Of a DNA stretch of 64,000 nt, positions 43,592-52,798 are shown in pieces. Within the stretch, counting starts at the first letter, position 1; the number at the start of each line of letters is the position of its first letter. The translations under genes were made by a program, and so were the position numbers. The notes under the pieces are model-generated. The model was given only the letters and a program-made list of their open reading frames with translations, did not search any database and was not told the DNA's origin. Source of the stretch: RGIG426 sp045639905 (GTDB lineage Bacteria > Bacillota > Clostridia > Oscillospirales > Acutalibacteraceae); NCBI GenBank assembly GCA_045639905.1, contig JAZUDZ010000026.1, forward strand, positions 62,001-126,000, read 5' to 3'.

Positions 43592-44197
43592 ATGAAAAGT
43601 AAATTTTTGAAGGTATTTATAAGCGTTGTATTAATCGCCGCCTATGTCGGAGTATTCTTTGTAATGAGTATTATGGATTTACTCAATACGAAAGATGTAT
43701 ATGAGATTTCCATTAATACTGCGGGGCAACTTCTTACTGTTGAAAACAGCATCAATGGTATTATACCAACGGGTAGGGATTACTATTATATTGGTTTTGA
43801 TAACACCACCAAATCAATTTATACCATCCATGCCGGCAAGAAATGGCTTTATGAAAACTTTGACGTTGATGGGATGGCGAAGGGGAATAATATAACCATA
43901 AAAGGTCTGTTGAAAAGAGAAAACGATTTTGATGTTGAAAATGAATTAGCCGATAGAGTTCAACAAACATCCAACGAAACAAAATATAATATACCTTTGG
44001 AACCTGGCAAGGTACTTGAAATTAATTATATCCGAGATGCAATTATGAGAGTAGTTGCGGGAGTCCTGATTCTCATCATCGGTATTGTTATATTTTTGTT
44101 TGGAAAAAAATCAAATAATATTCCGATTTGGATGAGAAGAGTCTTTATTGTTCTATTTGTACTCACATTATTATTTGCGTTGTGGACCATACTATAA
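43592..44197 (+). CDS. Membrane protein of unknown function, 201 residues
   Basis: One transmembrane helix at the N-terminus (about 6-30) and two near the C-terminus (about 148-172 and 180-200) flank an outer domain of about 110 residues containing GRDYYYIGFDN and LKRENDFDVENELADRV. No motif identifies a function. ATG 43592 is nine bases after the zinc-ribbon gene. Confidence 0.6.
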   Translation: MKSKFLKVFISVVLIAAYVGVFFVMSIMDLLNTKDVYEISINTAGQLLTVENSINGIIPTGRDYYYIGFDNTTKSIYTIHAGKKWLYENFDVDGMAKGNNITIKGLLKRENDFDVENELADRVQQTSNETKYNIPLEPGKVLEINYIRDAIMRVVAGVLILIIGIVIFLFGKKSNNIPIWMRRVFIVLFVLTLLFALWTIL

Positions 44198-44207
44198 AGA
44201 GGTAATT

Positions 44208-44567
44208 ATGTTAAATGTATTTTTTAAAGGTGTACTGGATGAAGATCGAGCCCCTATTGTTATCTGTGATTTAAATCATGATGTCGTGTATATGAATCCG
44301 GCTGCTCATACTAGATATAAAATTGACCTGGTTGGAAGGAGCATTTTTAGTTGTCATTCTCCTTCTACAAATGAAAAAATTAAGAAAGTGGTTTCTTGGT
44401 TTTCCGAGTCGTCAAAGAATAATCGCGTATTTACTTCATACAATCCGGAAGAAAACAAGGATGTATATATGGTTGCTTTACGAAATAATACAGGTCAGCT
44501 TATTGGTTATTACGAAAAACATGAATATCGAACCCCTGAACAGGATACATTCTATCATTATAACTAA
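44208..44567 (+). CDS. Single PAS-domain protein
   Basis: 119 residues from ATG 44208 (AGAGGTAATT upstream). IVICDLNHDVVYMNPAAHTRYKIDLVGRSIFSCH matches the PAS core, including the NPAA turn, and the rest (VYMVALRNNTGQLIGYYEKHEYR) completes the fold. No output domain is attached, so it is a stand-alone sensor or adaptor. A heme or other cofactor cannot be assigned. Confidence 0.75.
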   Translation: MLNVFFKGVLDEDRAPIVICDLNHDVVYMNPAAHTRYKIDLVGRSIFSCHSPSTNEKIKKVVSWFSESSKNNRVFTSYNPEENKDVYMVALRNNTGQLIGYYEKHEYRTPEQDTFYHYN

Positions 44568-44584
44568 ATAATGGATTTACGATT

Positions 44585-45319
44585 ATGACAAGTAATACAA
44601 TAATTTATCCAAGTTTTTATTTTGATTTTGCATGTATTAAAAGTGAGTGCAAAAATTCGTGCTGTATTGGATGGGAAATTGATATCGATAACAATTCCTA
44701 TGAACGTTATACAAAAGACGCATTACAATTCATCAGTAATAGTAATCCGCCTCATTTTATTCTAAATAAAGATGAAAGATGTCCGTATCTAACGGATAAT
44801 AATTTATGTGAATTGATTATTAAAAAAGGGGAAGGATATTTATGTCAAATATGTAGAGATCATCCCCGATTTAGAAATTTCTGGACAGGAATCGAAGAAA
44901 TAGGTCTTGGTTTGAGCTGTGAGTCTGCAGCTTCATTAATTTTAAGTCAAAAGAAGCCACTTGAATTATACTCCGAATCCGGTTCCTTAAAAGACCTGGT
45001 TAGTTCGTTACCCGAAGATGAAAAGTATCTTTGGAACGTCAGGGAACAGCTGCTTGACCAAGCTGCTCTTTTGTCCGATCCTATGCAGGCAAGGCTTGCA
45101 GAATACTTTATCTTTAGACATATTCCAAATGCTTTATACGATGGCCTACTTGAACAGAGAATTCGTTTTGTTTGGGACTGTGTTAATACTGTCACAGATA
45201 GATGGAATAACCAGGATGACCAATCTTTTGAAGCTTTAACCGAAACGGCTCGTTATTTTTCTGCGGACATTGAGTATGATGATGATTTGGAGAATCACAT
45301 TGCAAGTATATTTTTGTGA
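44585..45319 (+). CDS. FliB-like (lysine N-methylase family) protein, short
   Basis: 244 residues with a cysteine-rich N-terminal half: CIKSECKNSCCIGWEID, RCPYLTDNNLCEL and LCQICRDHPRFRNF, followed by GLGLSCE. This pattern is typical of the FliB family, named for flagellin lysine methylation but widespread in organisms without flagella. It is shorter than the usual 350-400 residues, lacking much of the C-terminal part. No flagellar gene is in the window. The Cys pattern suggests a metal or Fe-S cluster. Confidence 0.75.
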   Translation: MTSNTIIYPSFYFDFACIKSECKNSCCIGWEIDIDNNSYERYTKDALQFISNSNPPHFILNKDERCPYLTDNNLCELIIKKGEGYLCQICRDHPRFRNFWTGIEEIGLGLSCESAASLILSQKKPLELYSESGSLKDLVSSLPEDEKYLWNVREQLLDQAALLSDPMQARLAEYFIFRHIPNALYDGLLEQRIRFVWDCVNTVTDRWNNQDDQSFEALTETARYFSADIEYDDDLENHIASIFL

Positions 45320-45327
45320 GGACGATA

Positions 45328-46218
45328 ATGAAAACAGATAGAAACATCTTAATTGCATTTATCCTTAATATATCCTTCTCATTTATTGAGTTTTTTGGCG
45401 GACTATTTACTAAAAGTATCGCAATCATGTCTGATTCCGTTCATGATTTTGGCGATGCTATTACTATTGGAATTTCGTATTTTTTGGAGAAAAAAAGTAA
45501 AACGAAACCAGACGATATCTATACATATGGATATGCGAGATATTCGGTGCTGGGGGCAATCATTACATCGCTAGTTTTGTTGATTGGTTCTATTCTAGTT
45601 CTTTGTGCTTCATTTTATCGATTATTTCATCCTGTTTTAATAGAGTATAGAGGAATGATCTATCTTTCGATTTTCGGGGTTGTGGTAAATCTTTTGGCGG
45701 CATTTGTCACCAAGAGAGGAGACTCTTTAAATCAAAAAGCCGTCAATCTTCATATGCTTGAAGATGTTTTAGGATGGATAATAGTTCTAGTTGGAGCTAT
45801 TTTGATGTATTTTACCGATATACGATTTATTGATTCAATTATGTCAATGGGTGTTGCCGTCTACATCGGAGTTAATGCCTTTAAAAACCTGATGGAATCG
45901 ATTTCAATAATGTTGGAAAAAGTACCGGACGACATTTCTGTTAGTGAGATAGAGTCGAGCATATTACAAATAGATTCTATTACCGGCATACATCATATTC
46001 ATATTTGGTCTACAGATGGCATTCATAATTTTGCAACGATGCATGTTATTTCAGACTCAAATTCGCAAAAAATAAAAAATGAAATTCGAAGCAAATTAAC
46101 GGAGCATAATATTCATCATTGTACGATAGAAATAGAAAACACAAATGAAATATGTGGAGAAATAGAATGTGCCGTATCGGCAAAAATGCCCGAATCGCAC
46201 AACCATCATCACCATTAA
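45328..46218 (+). CDS. Cation diffusion facilitator (Zn2+/metal efflux)
   Basis: 296 residues from ATG 45328 (GAGGACG upstream). Six transmembrane helices with the metal-site motifs SDSVHDFGDA in helix 2 and HMLEDVLG in helix 5, then a cytoplasmic domain (ITGIHHIHIWSTDG) and a histidine-rich tail ending NHHHH. These support zinc or related divalent metal/proton exchange. It follows the FliB-like gene closely. Confidence 0.92.
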   Translation: MKTDRNILIAFILNISFSFIEFFGGLFTKSIAIMSDSVHDFGDAITIGISYFLEKKSKTKPDDIYTYGYARYSVLGAIITSLVLLIGSILVLCASFYRLFHPVLIEYRGMIYLSIFGVVVNLLAAFVTKRGDSLNQKAVNLHMLEDVLGWIIVLVGAILMYFTDIRFIDSIMSMGVAVYIGVNAFKNLMESISIMLEKVPDDISVSEIESSILQIDSITGIHHIHIWSTDGIHNFATMHVISDSNSQKIKNEIRSKLTEHNIHHCTIEIENTNEICGEIECAVSAKMPESHNHHHH

Positions 46219-46228
46219 TGGAGTCATT

Positions 46229-46708
46229 ATGTCGAAGAATAATGAAAAAACAAATGTAATGCGCATTTTTGAACAAAACAAACTCTCATATATACCTCAT
46301 ATTTATACAGATACAGACGCCGTCAGTGGTGAAGAAGTTGCAGCTGTATTAAACGAGGATCCCAATCGCACTTACAAAACACTTGTTTGTATAGGATCTT
46401 CAAAGAACCATTATGTTTTTATGGTTCCGGTAAATCGTGAGTTACATTTGAAAAAAGCTGCACAGGCTGTCGGTGAAAAAAGTATAGAAATGATTAAATC
46501 CAAGGAACTTCTGCCTTTAACAGGATATATTCATGGGGGATGTTCTCCTGTTGGAATGAAGAAATTATTTAAAACCGTTATAGATAAAAGTTCGGAATCT
46601 TTTGAAACAATATTCTTTTCAGCGGGGAAAATTGGTTTTCAAATAGAAACATCATTAAGTAACTTGTCAAAAATCATACCTATATCAACGGCTTTTATCA
46701 CAGAATGA
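46229..46708 (+). CDS. Cys-tRNA(Pro)/aminoacyl-tRNA deacylase, YbaK/EbsC type
   Basis: 159 residues from ATG 46229 (TGGAGT upstream). SGEEVAAVLNEDPNRTYKTLVCIG holds the conserved lysine, and LLPLTGYIHGGCSPVGMKK the glycine-rich loop of the YbaK fold. Family members hydrolyse mischarged Cys-tRNA(Pro). Its start follows the CDF stop by 10 bases. Confidence 0.92.
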   Translation: MSKNNEKTNVMRIFEQNKLSYIPHIYTDTDAVSGEEVAAVLNEDPNRTYKTLVCIGSSKNHYVFMVPVNRELHLKKAAQAVGEKSIEMIKSKELLPLTGYIHGGCSPVGMKKLFKTVIDKSSESFETIFFSAGKIGFQIETSLSNLSKIIPISTAFITE

Positions 46709-46721
46709 AAGGGTTTTTATT

Positions 46722-48305
46722 ATGCAAATATCTTTAACCTACTCTAAAATCAAACCATATATATTTGTCTATATTGCCTTACCGTTTCTCATTTTTTCCT
46801 TAACTTGGTTAAGATTCGGCTGGGCTTTGGTTTCTGCTGTTTCAGTTCTTTTTATTCTTGTTAGTGTATTTTGGAAAAATCTACTGGATTTTTGTGATAA
46901 ACACATTGATCAAAATCGTCTTCTATATCAAGAGAAGGAAATCAAATTCGGAATTCCGGCCATTGTAATTACTGTTCTGGTTTCCGCCGTATGGGTTTGG
47001 TGGTCCGGCATCGGTGGTTGGTTTTATCAGTGTTCTGATTTCGGGTATCGCAATGCACTTTTCCGAGATTTAATCACATATGATTGGCCCGTTATATACG
47101 GCGGAGAAAAAGGGTCCATGTGCTACTATATAGGATACTGGATTCCTGCGGCCTTGATTGGAAAAATCACAAACTCATTAACATCAAATGAAATTGCCGC
47201 TTGGAATGTTGCAAATACAGCATTATACATTTGGACCTTTCTAGGGATTGTTCTTACGTTTTTACTATTATATTTTACAGTGAACGCAAAAACCTTAAAA
47301 AGAGTCATTGCTGTTATTGGATTGTTTATTTTCTTTGGCGGTATGGATATACTAGGTGTTGCGTTGAATGTTAATCCAAAGCTGTCGTTAAGCGGTTATC
47401 ATATCGAATGGTGGGCTACATATCGTTACCAATTAAGCAGTTTTACAACTTGTTTATTCTGGGTTTTTAACCAAACTGTGATTCCTTGGATATGTACATT
47501 ACTGCTGATTACTGAGAAAACACCTTCCAACTATGTATTTATTGGAATGATGTGTCTGTTTAGCGGACCATTTCCGTTTATTGGATTTGTTTGCATGGCT
47601 GCTGTTATGGGCATTAAATATGTGTTTATTAACTTGAAAAATTGGAAAAACTGGCTTTCACAAATCTTTTCTATATCAAATATTATGTCGGTTTTATTTA
47701 TTTTTCCCATTATGGCAGCATTCTTTACATCCAATAATGCTGCAGCCGTAGGAACAAAAATCAGTAATGAAGGTCACTTTTTGCGATTTGCATCTCGTAT
47801 TGCGAACGGCACCGGCACATTCTATGATCTAATGAAGTACATTTTGTTCTTACTGCTTGAATTCCTAATTGTCGCTGTCTTTATTATGTATTTTCATAGA
47901 AAGAACGTACTGTTCCATGTTTCGGTGTTTTTACTAGCATTTTTTCCGTTGATTCATGCCGGTACCGCAGCTGATTTCGGAATGAGAGCAACAATTCCAC
48001 CAATGATATATTTCTTTATTTGTGTGATTCAATATCTATTTGAAAACTTTGACAGGAAAAAGCCCGTTTCAGATAAAATCCTGGTTGTTGCTATCATAGC
48101 GATTCTTTGCATCGGCGCCATTACACCCGGATATGAATTTGCACGCGGAGTACATAGTGCAGTTAAAACCGGAAGCATTTCTCATGTAGTTGACAACAAA
48201 ACATCTATTAACAACCCTAGAATAAAACCTTCCAGCGTTCGAAATTTTACCTGCTCAAATTACAAAGAAACGACATTCTATAAAATATTTGCGAAGGAGG
48301 GATGA
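46722..48305 (+). CDS. Polytopic membrane protein, GT-C-like architecture
   Basis: 527 residues with about ten to twelve transmembrane segments. A loop after the third (SDFGYRNALFRDLITYDWPVIYGG) is rich in aromatic and acidic residues, as in the first outer loop of GT-C glycosyltransferases. WWATYRYQLSSFTTCLFWVFNQTVIPWI is another notable stretch. No named family was recognised. Possible role: lipid-linked sugar transfer to a surface polymer; this is inference. Its stop overlaps the region of the next start. Confidence 0.65.
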   Translation: MQISLTYSKIKPYIFVYIALPFLIFSLTWLRFGWALVSAVSVLFILVSVFWKNLLDFCDKHIDQNRLLYQEKEIKFGIPAIVITVLVSAVWVWWSGIGGWFYQCSDFGYRNALFRDLITYDWPVIYGGEKGSMCYYIGYWIPAALIGKITNSLTSNEIAAWNVANTALYIWTFLGIVLTFLLLYFTVNAKTLKRVIAVIGLFIFFGGMDILGVALNVNPKLSLSGYHIEWWATYRYQLSSFTTCLFWVFNQTVIPWICTLLLITEKTPSNYVFIGMMCLFSGPFPFIGFVCMAAVMGIKYVFINLKNWKNWLSQIFSISNIMSVLFIFPIMAAFFTSNNAAAVGTKISNEGHFLRFASRIANGTGTFYDLMKYILFLLLEFLIVAVFIMYFHRKNVLFHVSVFLLAFFPLIHAGTAADFGMRATIPPMIYFFICVIQYLFENFDRKKPVSDKILVVAIIAILCIGAITPGYEFARGVHSAVKTGSISHVVDNKTSINNPRIKPSSVRNFTCSNYKETTFYKIFAKEG

Positions 48306-48307
48306 CG

Positions 48308-48835
48308 ATGTGGCATCCGATAAAACATTTCAATACCATAACCAAACATCGACATGCCGTTATTCGTCATTGTTTTAAAGCGGGAATCGGATTTCAAGGC
48401 TTGTTTCACGATTTATCGAAGTATTCCTTTTCGGAGTTTTGGAAAGGTGCAAAATTCTATCAGGGAACTCGAAGTCCTAATGTAGGAGAGAGAGAAGCTG
48501 TTGGCTATTCTACCGCCTGGATGCATCATAAAGGCAGAAATAAACATCATTTCGAGTATTGGACCGATTATGATTTTAAAACCCATCGAATCGCTCCCAT
48601 GAAAATGCCGAAGAAATATGTTGCTGAAATGTTTTGCGACCGGGTTGCAGCCAGTAAAATATACAAAAAGGAAGCCTATACCGATGCTTCTGCTTTAGAA
48701 TATTTTCTCCCTAATAAAGAAACTCGTATGATTCATCCGGAAACATCCGACGAGCTTGAGAAAATGCTTCAAATCTTGGCAGACGAGGGAGAAGAAGCTG
48801 CATTTTCCTATGTTAGGAATTGGCTGAAAGAATGA
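48308..48835 (+). CDS. DUF5662 family protein
   Basis: 175 residues. HPIKHFNTITKHRHAVIRHCFKAGIGFQGLFHDLSKYSFSEF and the later AWMHHKGRNKHHFEYWTDYD give several conserved His and Asp residues, suggesting an HD-like metal site; function unknown. ATG 48308 is about six bases after GAAGGAGGG, while ATG 48302 abuts it. Last gene of the long rightward run. Confidence 0.8.
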   Translation: MWHPIKHFNTITKHRHAVIRHCFKAGIGFQGLFHDLSKYSFSEFWKGAKFYQGTRSPNVGEREAVGYSTAWMHHKGRNKHHFEYWTDYDFKTHRIAPMKMPKKYVAEMFCDRVAASKIYKKEAYTDASALEYFLPNKETRMIHPETSDELEKMLQILADEGEEAAFSYVRNWLKE

Positions 48836-48836
48836 A

Positions 48837-48873
48837 AATTCCCTACAGAGAACGAAAATCTCTGTAGGGAATT
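48837..48873. terminator. Bidirectional terminator between convergent genes
   Basis: 15-bp perfect stem (48837-48851 with 48859-48873) around a 7-base loop. CTTGTTTTA follows on the right, and a run of A on the left reads as T on the minus strand. Separates the DUF5662 gene from the surface-polymer operon. Confidence 0.92.
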
Positions 48874-48879
48874 CTTGTT

Positions 48880-51690
48880 TTATGAGAAATGCTTTTTTTG
48901 ATAGTTTATGAGTTCACTATAAACTCGTTTACAGTTATTGTGGTCTTGATATGCAAAAAACTGATCCGCACGCTTCACATATTCTTGTTTCATCTGACAA
49001 TCTGATTTCATGTATTCAATCAGTGTATTAATCAGTTCTGACTCAGTGTAGCATAAATCCCCGAAAGCCATTGTTTCCGTTTTAAATGCACCTTCTTCAT
49101 AATGTTTTGGCAGCGATTCGGGAAGGTAATATACTAGCGGTTTACGCATATAAGCAAAATCGAATTGAACTCCGGAATAGTCTGTAATCATCAATGCTGA
49201 TTCGCAGAATAATTTTTCATAACTCATATTCCCGATTGCGGGAACAATCTCCACTTCCGGCCCCGGTGTAAAATCACATGCTTGTGCACTGACGATTGGA
49301 TGTAGTACATACTTGATTATATATCCATATTGTTTAGCCGCATCCATTAATTCTTGATTTTGAATTAAATCATTGTATACCTTATAATAGGATGTTTCTT
49401 TGAACAACGGATTATAATCTCGTTGAACTCCTTCGTTTTTGCGAACGGTAACTGCTGCCTGCATTCGCCAGGTGGGAGAGAGAATGATTTGCTTTTTGAC
49501 ATTGTTTTTAAGGCCATCAAAACGCGGTACTCCGGTTAATTTAAGAGCGTCATATCCTTCATAGCCATATATCGGTTTCGATAAATTATCGATTTCTACG
49601 GGAGACGCACAAAAATATAACATGGTTTTGTCTCTGAGTCGATTCTGAGCAGCCGCAATATTCTGAACGGATAATCCGTGCTGCACACATACCGTATCAA
49701 AATTTACAAGGTCTCGAATATAGGAGGAGGTCTCCTCAGATAAGTGATTTAATTCCATAACCGTTGAATTAGAAACAATTAGTAAATCAGAGTGCAAAAG
49801 TGCCATTCGGTGCTGTAAACTGTTTCTATAAACAGGTCGGAAACCATCGTGTTTGAGTTTTTTTGCGTCAGGTGCGTTTTTATCTATTAAATAATATTTG
49901 TGAATGCCATCATTTTGTTCACAGGCATATCGATAAATATATTCCGCATTGTCGCCGCCTTTGTATATCTTATCGAAAAAGAACCAAATGTGTTTATTAG
50001 AATAAAACGGATGACATACCCAGTAGACAGCACGCATCACGACCATTGCAACGGCTCTTTTTTTGCGTGTTTTAAGCATTTCTACTTGAAGGCGTAATTC
50101 TCTAGTAAATTGCGAGAAGTGCTTTCTGGGACAAATTTGGATTGAATATACATCGTTTTTATATGTCGCTTCATATTGATCAAATCGCCATGATGAATTA
50201 TGTAGTTTTTCAGTTAATTTACTGAAATGGGAGACAAAAACAATCGGAAGCGAATACCATTTGTCCCTGTATTGTAATTCAAATGTGATGTTTTGTATCG
50301 GCATATTTAAAACCGGAACAGAAACATGGAATGTGTCTTGTTTAAAACATGATTGTCCAAAATACTTGGTTAACGAGAAAACACTTGTTGAAACAGGTTC
50401 TATAATATCCTGATTAGAGTGAACAAATAGTTTGACTTCCGAATTTGAATATACATTACAAATGAACCCATCTATTTCCAGTTTCCCGTTTATGAAATCC
50501 ATACATTGAATATTTACAGGCGTACTATCGGAAGTAATGAAAGGCTTTACTTTGTGAAATCCAAGACACAATCGGCGTTCAACAACTTTAATTGCAGGAG
50601 AGGACTCAAACGCATTATGTTTCAGCATGTCCAAAAAGATCTTTTCAGATAATTCAACAGGGGTACTGTGTGGTAAAACACGGTCAATTGTATTATCTGA
50701 TATGTAAAATAAGATTTTTTGTACCGTATTCCAAAATTGTTTAATCTCACTCTTGTCGAGAATATGTCGATTTCGATTATCACGATTGGCAAGTAATCGA
50801 GCATAAATAAGATGTAAAGCAACAGCTTGTAAGAAAACAGGAATTTTCTTAGAACGTGGCTTGGCGTTTTCCTTAACAAAAGGTAATAGCCAGTTTTCAA
50901 GAGAGTTTAAATACCAATCCTTTTCATATACAAGAGAGGAACAAGGGAAATGAATGTCCTGTGGTGTGCAGTATGAATAATCCAAAGTATTGACTGCTAA
51001 GAGCAACCGATATTTCAGAAGTATACGAAGAATATATTCTTTTTCTGCATCTTCAAAAGAAATTGAATCTGAAAAGGTATATTCCTTTACATGTTTAGTG
51101 ATAAAAAACACACCGAAAATTGTTAAAGGAAAGCGTAGATTAACGGCTCGGTCAGAGCGCAAATCAATACCTGTAACCTTATTACCATAGGAAAAACGGT
51201 CCATTTTTGTAGTTCCGGATGATTCGCCGGAGAATACATGCAATGGACACAAAACAGGCACCGGTGGAAATTGAACCGGGTCAATCGACTCTGTATCCAG
51301 CTCTTCATCATCGTCATCGAGAAGTTCGGTTTCTTCTATGTCAATATCTTCAAAATTTACTCGATTTCCATATTTTGTCATTTTTTGAAAAAAGGAGGCG
51401 GAAAAACTGTCGCCGGCATGAATAATAGTAAAATACTCTCCGGTAACATGCTCTAATGCCTCGTTCATTTGCTGACATATAGATAAACCGTTATTCGTCA
51501 CAAAGCATGCATTTTGTTCGGAAAAACGGTTCATACAAGTACTATCGGTGGAATTTACATAAATGTATTCCACCGATACTGTTTTTAATTTTTGGTTTTG
51601 AATTCTGGAAAGCAAGTCTTCATTTTTTGTTTCATCGTAGTCTGGAAGCAGAATAACGCTAATTGTTGTGTTTTTCGTTTTATTAGACAT
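48880..51690 (-). CDS. GT2-like / CDP-glycerol glycerophosphotransferase fusion
   Basis: 936 residues from ATG 51690 (GAGGTGAG upstream). Residues about 8-330 resemble a divergent family 2 glycosyltransferase (ISVILLPDYDE, MNEALEHVTGEYFTIIHAGDSFS). The middle (about 380-530) is a beta-rich region. The C-terminal 400 residues are a TagF/TagB-type phosphotransferase with NFDTVCVQHGLSVQN, LSPTWR, LHPI and the DYSGVQFDFAYMRKPLVYY motif. This suggests addition of polyol-phosphate units to a surface polymer. Last gene of the operon. Confidence 0.85.
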   Translation of the reverse strand: MSNKTKNTTISVILLPDYDETKNEDLLSRIQNQKLKTVSVEYIYVNSTDSTCMNRFSEQNACFVTNNGLSICQQMNEALEHVTGEYFTIIHAGDSFSASFFQKMTKYGNRVNFEDIDIEETELLDDDDEELDTESIDPVQFPPVPVLCPLHVFSGESSGTTKMDRFSYGNKVTGIDLRSDRAVNLRFPLTIFGVFFITKHVKEYTFSDSISFEDAEKEYILRILLKYRLLLAVNTLDYSYCTPQDIHFPCSSLVYEKDWYLNSLENWLLPFVKENAKPRSKKIPVFLQAVALHLIYARLLANRDNRNRHILDKSEIKQFWNTVQKILFYISDNTIDRVLPHSTPVELSEKIFLDMLKHNAFESSPAIKVVERRLCLGFHKVKPFITSDSTPVNIQCMDFINGKLEIDGFICNVYSNSEVKLFVHSNQDIIEPVSTSVFSLTKYFGQSCFKQDTFHVSVPVLNMPIQNITFELQYRDKWYSLPIVFVSHFSKLTEKLHNSSWRFDQYEATYKNDVYSIQICPRKHFSQFTRELRLQVEMLKTRKKRAVAMVVMRAVYWVCHPFYSNKHIWFFFDKIYKGGDNAEYIYRYACEQNDGIHKYYLIDKNAPDAKKLKHDGFRPVYRNSLQHRMALLHSDLLIVSNSTVMELNHLSEETSSYIRDLVNFDTVCVQHGLSVQNIAAAQNRLRDKTMLYFCASPVEIDNLSKPIYGYEGYDALKLTGVPRFDGLKNNVKKQIILSPTWRMQAAVTVRKNEGVQRDYNPLFKETSYYKVYNDLIQNQELMDAAKQYGYIIKYVLHPIVSAQACDFTPGPEVEIVPAIGNMSYEKLFCESALMITDYSGVQFDFAYMRKPLVYYLPESLPKHYEEGAFKTETMAFGDLCYTESELINTLIEYMKSDCQMKQEYVKRADQFFAYQDHNNCKRVYSELINYQKKHFS

Positions 51691-51706
51691 TATTCTCACC
51701 TCGCTT

Positions 51707-52798
51707 TTATTGTTTCAAAAATCCTTGTTCCAAAATGGATACGGTTTTTTTCACTCCTGCGGAAACGTCCATTTGCGGCTTCCAACCGAGTTTAATTATC
51801 TTATCATTTGTTAATACTTCGGCTGGGACGGAATTCGGAGCCGGATCTATGGAATCGCTTTCATTTTCAAATGATAATGTCAAATTCCGTTCCGGAAAAG
51901 CTTCTACGGCAATTTTTGCAAATTGTCGTATCGTAACATCTGATTTTTTATCAGCAATGTTGTAAACCGCTCCGTTTTCTCCATCCAGTAAAACACGGAA
52001 AATGGCGGAGGCAGTATCTCGAACATAGCAGAAAGACCGCAAAACGGCGCCATTGCTTTTCAATAAGATATTTTCATTACGGACAACATTGGCAATAAAC
52101 TGTGCCCAAACACGGTCATCGTCTAAAGAACATGCACCGTAAATATAGGATGGTCTTACAAGCTTAACCGGTAAATTAAACTGACTAAAATAGGAATTGC
52201 ATAACATTTCTGTTGCACGTTTTCCTTCAGCGTAACAGTTTAAATAATTTGTGAAATCAAGAATACCGTTTGATTCTTCACTTAAAAGTTGTTGCTTGTC
52301 AGAAAACTGACCATATATTTTAAGACTGGAACAGCAAACAATTGATTCACAATGATTTAAACGCGCATATTCCAATATGGAATAGGTACCGACCGTGTTG
52401 GTTGTAAACGTGCCAACAGGATTTTCCCGATACTGTATTGCACTAGCTGGGCTAGCGGCGTGAACAATAAAATCAGCTTTCGGTAAGTCAGATGGAAGAT
52501 GGCAAACATCAGCTTCAATAATATGGATATCTTCCCGATTTACAGCATCGCCAAATATATTGTATGCTTTGCTTTTCGAGTGGACCAAAGCAATTACGGA
52601 AATATGGCAATCAAATAAATCATTGGCACATAATAGTGATAGAACTAGGTATTTTCCGATAAGTCCAGCCGCGCCGGTAATTAAAACTGTCTTATTTTGA
52701 AAACGGGTGTATTCCATCTCGTTTCTTGACAACGTACAAATATCATCATAAAAAGCGGGGGACAGAATATGTTCGATTGTTCTATCCTTACAATCCAT
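51707..52798 (-). CDS. NAD-dependent epimerase/dehydratase (extended SDR)
   Basis: 363 residues. The Rossmann motif TVLITGAAGLIGKYLV (about 38-53) is followed by a Tyr-x3-Lys pair in NCYAEGKRATEML and RPSYIYGACSLDDDRV in the substrate part. Similar to UDP/CDP-sugar epimerases and reductases. ATG 52798 has TTGGAGG upstream and overlaps the previous gene by 11 bases. In this context it may supply or reduce the sugar or alditol precursor activated by the adjacent cytidylyltransferase; the substrate is not determined. Confidence 0.83.
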   Translation of the reverse strand: MDCKDRTIEHILSPAFYDDICTLSRNEMEYTRFQNKTVLITGAAGLIGKYLVLSLLCANDLFDCHISVIALVHSKSKAYNIFGDAVNREDIHIIEADVCHLPSDLPKADFIVHAASPASAIQYRENPVGTFTTNTVGTYSILEYARLNHCESIVCCSSLKIYGQFSDKQQLLSEESNGILDFTNYLNCYAEGKRATEMLCNSYFSQFNLPVKLVRPSYIYGACSLDDDRVWAQFIANVVRNENILLKSNGAVLRSFCYVRDTASAIFRVLLDGENGAVYNIADKKSDVTIRQFAKIAVEAFPERNLTLSFENESDSIDPAPNSVPAEVLTNDKIIKLGWKPQMDVSAGVKKTVSILEQGFLKQ

